NCBI GenBank assembly: GCA_934454215.1 | Contig: CAKSGG010000002.1 | Span: forward strand, 33,768-97,767 | Direction: 5' to 3' | Source: an uncultured Clostridia bacterium | Lineage (GTDB): Bacteria > Bacillota > Clostridia > UBA1381 | Length of the DNA stretch: 64,000 bases | Part shown: positions 25,742 through 34,688 of the stretch, in pieces | Numbering within the stretch: position 1 is the first letter of the stretch | Layout of the letters: the number at the start of each line of letters is the position of its first letter | The notes under the pieces: generated by a model | What the model was told of the DNA's origin: nothing | What the model saw: only the letters and a program-made list of their open reading frames with translations | Database searches by the model: none | Position numbers and translations under genes: made by a program

Positions 25742-26677
25742 TTACAAAATAATATCAAGCATTTCCATAAGTCCGTTAATCTTATAGTCACACATACCGC
25801 CAATACCTGCCTGTTCAATATTTCCGCCCGAAATACCCACACAGCTAAAGCCTGCAAGCTTGATTGAAACTACACCTGCCGATGAATCTTCAATACCAAT
25901 CACCTTATGTCTTTTTTCAAAAGGTATTCCAAGACCGACTCTTGCTGTTTCCGCATAAAGCCACGGATGAGGCTTTGGCGAAAGCTCGCCGAGTGTTCCC
26001 GTCTGTCCTTTTCTGAGTGCATATCCTGCCGTTATTATGCTGTCGTAAAAATCAACAGGATTACCCATATCAAGCTGCTTGAACGCCGAAATAATTTCAG
26101 GCATTGCTTTTTCATAAAGTCCGCTTGTTACAAGCCCAATCTTTATTCCCTCTTTTTTAACGGTTGTTAAAAACTCTTTTAAGTTCGGTGCCGGAGTGAA
26201 TGCGTCCTGCTTTCCTCTGCCCTTTAATATCTCGTCCATTTCATGGTTCACGATTTCAAAGTAATACTGACGTGCTGATTCCAAGCTTGCGCCTTTTGCA
26301 TACTTATCAATCATATACTGAAGATGTTCGGAAACGCTGTGACCCGATATAAACGGCTCGTCCTCCTCTTCTTTTTTAAAGCTCGGATTGCCGAGTAATC
26401 TTGCTGTCGTCTGTTCAATTACCCACATCCAAAAGCTTTCCGAATGTACGCTCGTGCCGTCCAAATCCATAAGTATCGCCTCGGCTTTTGGCTCAAAATG
26501 AGTTTCATACATCGGGTAAATTGCAGGATAACCCATTCCGCTTTTTACATAGCATAGCTTTCTGTCATCAAATTCTACTATGTCTATTTTTTTATCATCG
26601 GGAGTAAGTATTCTTTTTACATTATTTGCACCGATTTCAAAAAAATCCGATTTATTTATTTCTTTCAACTTTTTCAC
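25742..26677 (-). CDS. HAD superfamily hydrolase (beta-phosphoglucomutase/phosphatase type)
   Basis: A 311-residue protein. After a 65-residue N-terminal extension of unknown role comes the HAD core: MDLDGTSVHSE (nucleophile Asp71, acid Asp73), LVTSGLYEKA (motif II), SPKPHPWLY with the motif III lysine, and GIEDSSAGV (motif IV). A helical cap sits between motifs I and II. It overlaps the GH78 gene end by 4 nt and precedes the GH38 gene, so it likely processes a phosphorylated sugar produced by this locus. Intact by inspection. Confidence 0.82.
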   Translation of the reverse strand: MKKLKEINKSDFFEIGANNVKRILTPDDKKIDIVEFDDRKLCYVKSGMGYPAIYPMYETHFEPKAEAILMDLDGTSVHSESFWMWVIEQTTARLLGNPSFKKEEEDEPFISGHSVSEHLQYMIDKYAKGASLESARQYYFEIVNHEMDEILKGRGKQDAFTPAPNLKEFLTTVKKEGIKIGLVTSGLYEKAMPEIISAFKQLDMGNPVDFYDSIITAGYALRKGQTGTLGELSPKPHPWLYAETARVGLGIPFEKRHKVIGIEDSSAGVVSIKLAGFSCVGISGGNIEQAGIGGMCDYKINGLMEMLDIIL

Positions 26678-28881
26678 ACCCTCCTTATTTTTCCGTCTTG
26701 TTCAACATATCCTTCGGGCAGTTTAATACTACAGCTTACATTTTCGGGATAATTTACATTTAATATAATTTCATCGCCGTTTCTTTTCCATTCAACAGAA
26801 ACTTTCCCCTGCGGCAGCTCATAGTACGCAGAAGCATAATTTAATTTTTCTATAAAGTGAGGTTTTATTTCTACGGTTTGACAATCCGTTACGTTTATAC
26901 CTGCAATACATTTTATAAACCATCTTCCTATATCCCCGAAGAAATGATGATTATGTGAGCCGCACGGTTTTCCGTCCGGCTGAAAAGACTCAACCAAAGT
27001 CGTTTCGCCTTGCTCTATTAAATGAGCATACGACGGATATTCTTTTTTTGTTATCATTTCATATGCCAGCTCACTCTGCCCAAATTCCGACAGAACATGG
27101 AACAGGACGTGCATACCTAAAAATCCGCAATCAAAATTATTATTTTTGGAAATATATTTCATCAGATTTGCAAAGGCTTTTTCTTTTTCATTATCTTCAA
27201 AAAGACCGTAGTATAACGCCATTGCCTGTCCTGACTGACAATCGCCTTTAACCGACAATGTATTTTTGTCTATCAGCTGCGTCCTTATTACATTTCTGAA
27301 ATCATTGTAAATTTCATTTGCAAATACCGCATACTCCTCAAAGCCTACCGCTTTATACATTTCTTTAGCTTTCATTGCCATATCCATAACCATAACGGAA
27401 TCGGTAAAAGCCAGCGGCACCGTATATTCAATATCTTTTTTCCCTACCGGCAGCCAATCGCCCAATCCGTAAGCTACAGTACCATCGTCATTTCTTCTTG
27501 TCAGAATATAGTTCAGATATTTAAACATTGCCTCTGCATTTTCCAAAATAACATCAGTAATTCCTCGTTTTTTGTACAGCTGATACGGCAAATTAAATAA
27601 TACGCTGTCCCAAGCAGGACCGTTACACCAGTCATATCCCCAATCATTTGTAGGAACAATCCCCGGTATCTTCCCTTCTTCATTCTGCGCCTCTCTTATA
27701 TTATTAAGCCATTCTCTATAGCTGTTTGATGTATCAAACAGTAAGCTTGTATGAGGCGCTGACATAGCTGCGTCTCCCGTCCAGCCATTCTTTTTGCGGT
27801 GCGGGCAATCAGTGGGGAAATAGTAAAAATTTGAAATATCAGAACGTTTCACCATCTCGAAAAGTGTGTTTACCGTCTTATCACTGCACTTAAAATCACC
27901 AATCGTTTTCAGGTCGGAGCTTAATGTCTTATATGTCAGCAATTCTTTTGTTGCCTGTTCTTCCGAAATGCCCTTTACAAGTACATATCTGAATCCGTGA
28001 TATGTAAAGGACGGTGTATATTCTTCCAAGCCTGCGCCTTTAGCGATATAAACATCCTTCTGACCGTATTCCTTATAAAACTGCGTATCCGGATTATCAA
28101 AAACAGTACTTGAATTATCAAACCGCCCGTCTTTGAATTCTTCACCGTGCCACAATTCAATTCTTTGCCCTTTTTTCGCATGAATTTTTAAAGTACATAT
28201 ACCCGCATTATTTTCACCAAAGTCATATATATAATCATCGCCCTGCTTTAATATCCGCAAAGGATTGATTTCTTTTTTTACTCTGATAGGCTCAGCAATA
28301 CATTTCTTTAACTTACCTTTCGGAGCGGGAGCGATTAACGCATTTTTCCGTTCGCTGTCCTCATACTCGACAGTATTCCAATTCGGAATTTCCATGTTTG
28401 CGTTATAGTATTCTCCCATTCTTAAATCATCGAAAAAAATAGGAGATGAATGTACTTTAAAGCTTTCATCCGCATCAAGAGAAATTTTCTCTCCCTCTCC
28501 TTCGGCAAAAAGATTTAATGCCACATGCGGAGAGCTGCGCCACGGCGCTTTATCAAACCACCATACCGCTCCGCCAAACGGATTGTTAAATCCGTTTCCG
28601 AGCATTATACCTATAACATTTTTTCATTTGTGCAAATATTTTTTTATATCATATGTATCATAATAGCATATATGGTCGGGATTGCTTATATATGGAGCTA
28701 ACATACCCTTTGTAATGTTTACCCCATTAATATATAATACGTAAAACCCTAAACCGCATATCGAAATTTCCGCATTTTCGGGCAAAAAATTCAGTTCAAA
28801 TGTTTTTCTGAAATACGGTGCCGATACATATTTGTCAAAGGAGCAATATTCATTTGACGCACATATGAATTTTTTATTCAT
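26674..28881 (-). pseudogene. GH78 alpha-L-rhamnosidase with in-frame TGA and active-site substitution
   Basis: Two same-frame segments (28881-28624 and 28605-26674) make one 735-codon gene broken by TGA at 28624-28626. The context YLHK-stop-KNVIGIMLGNG matches the family's YL..G.NVIGV.LGNG, so a Gly (GGA) became TGA. In the catalytic (alpha/alpha)6 domain the motif reads DCPHRKKNGWTGD: family enzymes have Glu after the Arg (Glu572 in Bacillus RhaB); here it is Lys (codon AAA at 27793-27795). Both Asp residues of the motif remain. TGA is an ordinary stop elsewhere in the window, so recoding is unlikely. Intact homologues release terminal rhamnose from imported oligosaccharides. Confidence 0.85.
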
Positions 28882-28882
28882 A

Positions 28883-30585
28883 TTATTTCACTATCCTTAC
28901 CGTTATTATTTTCTTTGCTTCGGCAACCCCGTCATATTCACCGGCCGCAGATTCATCCATGCGGCATTTATATAATTTACCCTGTGCATTAATTTTAACT
29001 TTTTGCGTCTCATCTGTCGGGTTATAGTATCTTACGATTGTTCCGTTTCCGTCATCCGCCTGTTTAATTGCAGTGATATGTACATTCCTGTTGTCAACAG
29101 AAAGCAGACTGTTTTCAAGAGGCAAATCACCCTTACCTCTTCCGCATACCGCACATTTAACAGGCGCAAAGATTTCCGCCGCCTTATTAGGCAATTCATT
29201 ATAGTTACCGCTATTAAACTGAATCGCATATTCAAAGTTTCTGCCGCCCGGACACTGTACACCCTCATCTTCAAGCTCTGTCACCTTTTCTTCCGATACC
29301 GCAAGCTTAATTCTGCAAGCTCGGATAAGCGTCAGTGCTATTGTACTGTCATCAAACACTTCGTATTCAAACAGTCCCTTTGGCATTACCGCAAGTCCGT
29401 TTTCACCGTCTGTAACCGTCACAAAGGTTCTGAGCGGCTGGGTACCGAATGCCTGCTCTACCCAGCCTGTTGAATCGGGAATTTCAATGTTTCTCTTTAC
29501 AATATCAAAATGACTGTCCGCAACAGAAACATCGGTTTTAATTCCCGTCGGGAAATTAACTCTCAGCCAATGGTCTTTTGCATTGTTTGTCAGCTCAACC
29601 TTCACCTTGATATAATCTGCATTTTCATCAAGGGTATATGCCGTCTTAATAGGAATTTTTGTATAAATATCGCTCGGATTTACTTCACAGCTTTCAGGTA
29701 CTTCAAATTCACATTCCGTTACGATTGTTCCCGAAAACTCGCCGCTTTCCGTTACGTAAATCTTATGATTTGTTCCTGTTGTAGTATACTTTCTGTCAAA
29801 TTCGGGGATTTCATGCTTCCACGCATTTCCCGTTTCACCCTGCGATGTGTAGAAGTTAAGTCCTTTATATTCTTTTCCTGTTTCTTTATACAGTACATCT
29901 ATTGTACCGTTTGAATTTACAGTTGCCTTTATCCTGCTGTTTTCAAGAACATTACCTGCCGCAATACCCGGCCGCTTTTGCATTTTATTCGGATTTGGCT
30001 TAATTTCAAAAGTTTTATAACCCAATGCCGGAACATTCTTAATTTCCGCATATAATCTGTGGTGCATACTGTCAAGTATTGTGGGAACTTCCCATATGCT
30101 ATCCATAAAAATACTTGACTTTTCACTCTGTACGGATTGAAGTCTGACGCCGTCTATTGTAATGCCTTTACCGAGTGTATCGGGCACTTCAATGTCAGGC
30201 GGTACAATTACATCTCTTTCATACGGAAGTGTGTTATATACAACAAGCTGAACAATATCCTGCCCCTGTCCTTCGGGAGATAAATTCTTTGCAATTTCAA
30301 CCATTGCGTCATCGGCAACAATTTCAGCAATATCCTGCGCTTTTCTGAATCTGTATTCCATGTCCTTGCACACACAGTCGGGAGCACACCCGCCGTTTGC
30401 GTCATGGCTGTGGTTTGACATAAGATACTGCCAGCCTCTATGCAGATATAGCTTATCGGTATAATACAGATAAGAGCCATTAATATCAGGAAAGCAAACA
30501 TCATCCAATATAATACCTTGTATTTTACACTTTTAAGGTCCATCCAGTTGAACAGCCCGTTTTGTTTATTGTCCAATATCTTCAT
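28883..30585 (-). pseudogene. Out-of-frame fusion of an ABC sugar permease start to the middle and C-terminus of a GH38 mannosidase
   Basis: From ATG 30585, with an AAGGGAGG site upstream, about 43 codons encode the start of a MalG/LacG-type permease (first membrane span ending LICIIPI). The frame then runs into unrelated sequence and stops at 30208. In another frame, from about 30480, the DNA encodes the GH38 central domain (RGWQYLMSNHSHDANGGC, containing the HDA zinc motif) and the complete C-terminal beta domains to 28883. The GH38 N-terminal catalytic half is absent. An ATG at 30508 could begin the second frame but has no ribosome-binding site. A deletion joining two adjacent genes explains this. 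Confidence 0.82.
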
Positions 30586-30599
30586 TATTATAACCTCCC

Positions 30600-31508
30600 T
30601 TATTCGTTGAATTTCTTCTCAATCTTAAAATATACAAACGTAAGACCTACAAGCAATATAAACGAAATCATATTTACCGCCAAAGATTTTCCTGTCTGAT
30701 TAAACTGAAAAGCATACTGATAACCCAGTAATGCTAACGATGTGGAAGCACCGTTCGGTCCGCCGCCCGTCATTACAAGCGGCTGGTCTAAGATTTGGAA
30801 TACACCTATAATCTGTTTAATTGCCATCAAAACGAATATCGGCAGCATATGCGGCATAATAACATTCTTTGCTCTTAATAAAACACCCGCTCCGTCAATT
30901 CTTGCCGCATCGTAAAGCTCAGTGTTTACACTCTGTATTATAGCATAATAATAAAGTATCGTACTTCCGAACCCCTGCCATGTCGACGATATTATTATAA
31001 GAGGGATTGTTAAGCTTTTATTCATAAGCCATTGTCTCGGTTCCGCACCAAACGCTTCAAGAAACATATTAAGAAGTCCGCCCGAGCCCTCCATATACAT
31101 ATTTGTCCAAATAAGAGAAACCGCAACTGTGGGTATAACCGCCGGCATATATGCAGATACCCGTATAAAGCTTTTACCGATAACCATTTCATTAAGCATT
31201 ATAGCACATAAAAACGGCAGCGGTAAACCAATTATCAGCAACCAAACAACATAAGATACAGTGTTGACTATTGTCCCCAAAAACTTTGTATCTCTAATAA
31301 CCTGTATATAATTTTCCAATCCTATAAACTTTGTAGGCGTAAATCCCGCCAGTTCATAAAACGAATTGATTATACCCATAAGCATCGGTTTAACAACAAC
31401 AAATATCAGCAAAAACAAAGTCGGAATAAGCAAAACCCAGCCCGAAAAATTTCGTTTTATTTTTCCATATGCTTTTTTTCTTGCAATTGATTTGTTTTCT
31501 AAATTCAT
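30600..31508 (-). CDS. Carbohydrate ABC transporter permease (MalF/UgpA-like)
   Basis: A 302-residue membrane protein with six spans. The EAA loop that contacts the ATPase reads YDAARIDGAGVLLRAKNVIMP. The N-terminus GWVLLIPTLFLLIFVVVKPML and FIGLENYIQV are typical of oligosaccharide importers. It lies between a broken binding-protein gene and the truncated second permease; without a MalG partner it cannot form a transporter on its own. It may borrow partners from the second locus at 54-55 kb, which is speculation. No ATPase is encoded locally; such systems commonly share an MsmX-type ATPase. Confidence 0.9.
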   Translation of the reverse strand: MNLENKSIARKKAYGKIKRNFSGWVLLIPTLFLLIFVVVKPMLMGIINSFYELAGFTPTKFIGLENYIQVIRDTKFLGTIVNTVSYVVWLLIIGLPLPFLCAIMLNEMVIGKSFIRVSAYMPAVIPTVAVSLIWTNMYMEGSGGLLNMFLEAFGAEPRQWLMNKSLTIPLIIISSTWQGFGSTILYYYAIIQSVNTELYDAARIDGAGVLLRAKNVIMPHMLPIFVLMAIKQIIGVFQILDQPLVMTGGGPNGASTSLALLGYQYAFQFNQTGKSLAVNMISFILLVGLTFVYFKIEKKFNE

Positions 31509-31580
31509 ATATAAGACGCCTCCTTTTCATTGTTGTTTGCGAAACCCGTCCCAAAAGACGGATTTCGCAGTAAAATGAAA

Positions 31581-33083
31581 TTATTTTAAATTATCAAGAC
31601 AGTTTACCTGCCAGTTGTCTGAGGCAGCCTTTACAAGCTCAGCAACATCAGCGTCCGAATTTGCATAGATTTCCTGTACAACATTGTCAAGCTCCGCATA
31701 AAGCTACTGACAGCCGACTTCAGGCTCAGGCATCAATGTAACACCGTCAAACGCATAATATGTTTCTAAATTAGATTCGGGTATGTTTGCATATTCTTTA
31801 CGCATATCCAACAGCTTTTGCACTCTTTCTTCATTTGTCCACAGATAAAATGCGTCTCTCGGAAGAACAACACCGCCTTCATTTATTGTTGCTTTATAGT
31901 TTTCTTTTAAATTTTCTATTGTTGTTTCCTCCAATGTCGGACCGTATCCCGTAAAGTCAATCCATTTCAAAGCCGCATCAATCTGTTCGGGAGTTGCATT
32001 TTTGGCAATCATATACAAGTCTCCGCCCATTTGCGCCATTCTTCCTTTCGGTCCTTCCGGTATTGACGCCAGAATAATATCCTCAGGCTTTATGCCATAC
32101 TGCTTAACCATACCTGAAATATTTGCAGGTTCGCCGATAAACATAGCTACCTGTCCTGCACCGAACATTGCAAGCAAATCGCTTACCTGCAAATTCGGAT
32201 TATCCGGGAATACTTTCGCTGTACGCATTTTCTTTACCCATTCATATGCCGCTATCTTTTCATGATATTTTAAATACTCCTGATTGCCAAGGAAGAATAT
32301 TCCCGCTTTTACTGCCGGATTCCATAGATTATCATTACTTCTGCCGTAATATCTCGGTGCGACTTTCAAATACTGTTCATAATTTATATTATTCAATATG
32401 CTTTCCGGCAGCTGTTTACTGTCCTTAAATTCAGTGTTAAGGTATACTGCCCACTTTTCTGTTTGCTGACTGCTGCCTGTATTTGCAGGCAACGTTCCGT
32501 ATTGATTTTTTGCAAGAACAAAATAGCGTGAAGCCGAGCTTGCCGTGTCATCAAGAAGTATAAATTCCTGACCGTCTGCCGTAAACAGGTTTTCTGACGG
32601 ACTGTTTGCCGCATACGTTTCATCTGCCGCAGCAGCCTTATACAAACCTGCATCTGCCCAGCTATCGCCGATTTTACCCGGTGCGGATTCATAATCTTCT
32701 CCGTTAATCGTAACAACATACTTCAGCCATTTCCCCGCATAAGGCTGATTTAAGCCGTAAAGAAGCATTGTTACCGACATATTCGGATTGTCAGTAATTT
32801 TATTTGCTCCTTGTACAATTGTAATCGAATTATCCGTTACATAATCGCTCTTTGCAATTTCGGTATATGTACCTGTTTCCGTATCGGAATACATCCACTT
32901 ATATGAGATTGTGTCAATTTCTTCATTAGTTTCCACTTTTCCTTTAACGGTCTGATAGTATTCCAAAATACCGTCCATTGTAAATAAAGTTTCACCTTCT
33001 GCTTTTACCGAAATGTTAAAGCTTGGTATAAGCATGGCTAAAGATAACACACCTAATAAAAGTTTTCTTATTTTTTTACTCAT
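31581..33083 (-). pseudogene. Chimera: secreted enzyme N-terminus fused to sugar-binding protein C-terminus, with in-frame TAG
   Basis: Codons 1-25 encode a signal peptide without lipobox, and about 26-275 an Ig-like region typical of large extracellular enzymes (for example KWMYSDTETGTY). From YEWVKKMRTAKVF onward the sequence is the C-terminal half of a family 1 sugar-binding protein, closely parallel to the neighbour at 33.1-34.5 kb. The frame is cut by TAG at 31704-31706, after VGCQ. Beyond it 40 further in-frame codons (LYAELDNVVQEIY ... LDNLK, TAA at 31581) match the neighbour's ending LYEILDGVIKEIY ... LDKIR. The product lacks the N-lobe needed for ligand binding. An AAGGAGG site precedes the start. 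Confidence 0.85.
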
Positions 33084-33104
33084 TTTTTCCTCCTTGAATT
33101 TAAA

Positions 33105-34463
33105 TTATCTGATTTTATCAAGATACTTAATCTGCCATTCTTGAGCCGCTTTCTTAACTACTGACGGAATATCGACATCAGGATTTGTGTAAATTTCCTT
33201 AATAACACCATCGAGAATTTCATAAAGCCCCTGACAGCAAACCGAAACCTCCGGTCTGATTATCACTCCCTCAAATCCCAAATACGATTTATAATCTTCG
33301 GGATTTATGTTTACATATTTTTTTCTGATTTCTTTGCTTTTTTCTATCCTCTCGGGAGTTATCCAAACATCAAACACAACCTGCGGAAGAACAATGTCAT
33401 CATTCTCATAATTATTTCTATATTTTTCTTCTTCAAGTTTCATTTGCGAGTCTGTATATTCCGGCGAAACACCTCTGAATTCCAGCCACTTAAATACAGC
33501 GTCAATTTGTTCGGGTGTAGCCTCTGCATTTAACATATACAAGTTGCCGCCCATTTGCGAAACTCTGTTTTTACTGCCTTTGGGAACTCTCGCAACAACC
33601 ATTTCATCTTCGCTTTTTCTGCGGGGAGGATCGCCAAACATCATAGCCAGCCGATTCTCAAAAAACATACCGTTTATATCGGCGGAATAATCGTTCTCAT
33701 CATCGGGAAGTCCTTTATCTTTCCACTTCAAATTGTATAACCATTCAAGAGTAGAGTAAAACTCGGGGACATCAAAGCTTGCTTTCCATGTTCCGTCTTT
33801 TTGTTTTTCAACAAATTCAACACCGTTCGACCATGCAATATTCATAAGATACCATCCGCCCAGCCTGCCTGTACAAGGTATGTAAAATCCTGCCGCACCG
33901 GTTTTATTCTTTATTAATTTGGAAAACTCGGCCACATCCTTATATGTATCGGGAATTTTAACACTTCCGTCTTCATTAACAAGACCGGACTGCACAAATA
34001 AATTCTTATTAATATATAAGCCTTGTGCATATGCATTTATAGGTAATCCGTAAATTCTTCCGTCATCATTTGTAACCAATTCCAAAAGAACGGGGTTTAT
34101 CTCATCAACATAGCCGTAATTCAGCAAATTGTCGGTTATATCAGCCGAATATCCCGAATCTATAATTTTATTGACTTCACTGAACCATGTGTCAAACACA
34201 GTCGGCAGCTCGCCTTCTTCCGCAATTTGCATAAATGTATCCGGGTTATATTTCCAGTCTGCTGCTTCAACCTGAATATCGGGATACTTCTCCATAAATT
34301 CCTTTATTATGCTGTCCGAGCTTTCAGACTTGGACAAACCGCACACACTGATTACTGTTTTATCGTCCGTATTTTGATTTATTTTATTCTTGCATCCGTT
34401 CACTGCCGCTACAGCCAATGCCAACATTATTGCAGCCGCCGCTGCTTTTTTTATTTTCGTCAT
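33105..34463 (-). CDS. Sugar ABC transporter substrate-binding lipoprotein
   Basis: A 452-residue family 1 solute-binding protein. The signal peptide ends in VNGC, a lipobox, so it is anchored to the outer face of the membrane. Both lobes are present (DPDIQVEAADWKYN-type N-lobe to the RIEKSKEIRKKYVN C-lobe). It is the first gene read from the promoter facing away from the AraC regulator. It appears intact, in contrast to the chimeric paralogue that follows. Confidence 0.9.
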   Translation of the reverse strand: MTKIKKAAAAAIMLALAVAAVNGCKNKINQNTDDKTVISVCGLSKSESSDSIIKEFMEKYPDIQVEAADWKYNPDTFMQIAEEGELPTVFDTWFSEVNKIIDSGYSADITDNLLNYGYVDEINPVLLELVTNDDGRIYGLPINAYAQGLYINKNLFVQSGLVNEDGSVKIPDTYKDVAEFSKLIKNKTGAAGFYIPCTGRLGGWYLMNIAWSNGVEFVEKQKDGTWKASFDVPEFYSTLEWLYNLKWKDKGLPDDENDYSADINGMFFENRLAMMFGDPPRRKSEDEMVVARVPKGSKNRVSQMGGNLYMLNAEATPEQIDAVFKWLEFRGVSPEYTDSQMKLEEEKYRNNYENDDIVLPQVVFDVWITPERIEKSKEIRKKYVNINPEDYKSYLGFEGVIIRPEVSVCCQGLYEILDGVIKEIYTNPDVDIPSVVKKAAQEWQIKYLDKIR

Positions 34464-34496
34464 ACCCTTTCTCCTTTCTTGCTAACTTACAGCTTA

Positions 34497-34525
34497 AATA
34501 TAGCACATATACCCCTCAATGTAAA
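34497..34525 (-). promoter_or_regulatory. Promoter of the sugar-import/GH locus
   Basis: Minus-strand TTTACA (34520-34525), 17-nt spacer, TATATT (34497-34502), just upstream of the binding-protein gene. The -35 box adjoins the A-tract repeats at 34530-34600. Confidence 0.7.
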
Positions 34526-34529
34526 TCCA

Positions 34530-34600
34530 ATATTTTTTAGCTTGCACTCTTTTTTATGAAAATTTACACTTTTTTATTGCATCTTTTTTTTAGTTTGCAC
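34530..34600 (-). promoter_or_regulatory. Four TGCAA/A-tract repeats, probable AraC-regulator binding sites
   Basis: On the minus strand, TGCAA or TGTAA followed by a run of six or more A occurs four times (TTGCA on the + strand at 34542, 34577, 34595; TTACA at 34564), e.g. GTGCAAGCTAAAAAA and GTGCAAACTAAAAAA. They fill the space between the divergent promoters and end at the -35 box, where an AraC activator would bind. Confidence 0.55.
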
Positions 34601-34638
34601 CTTTATTTAATACATTCGAGGAAAAATCTTCTTCCGTC

Positions 34639-34667
34639 TTGACAAATTTATTGAAATCATATATAAT
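34639..34667 (+). promoter_or_regulatory. Promoter of the AraC regulator gene
   Basis: Perfect consensus TTGACA (34639-34644), 17-nt spacer, TATAAT (34662-34667), followed by an AGAGAGGTG ribosome-binding site before ATG 34689. Confidence 0.85.
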
Positions 34668-34688
34668 GTTAAAGAGAGGTGCATTTAT

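Noticed and set aside
28624..31706. Genetic code reassignment of TGA or TAG, because in-frame stops occur at positions where relatives or paralogues have Gly
   Set aside because: TAG ends yceD at 7293 and TGA ends the acyltransferase at 5532 and the gene at 17484; stops are used normally, so local nonsense mutations are simpler.
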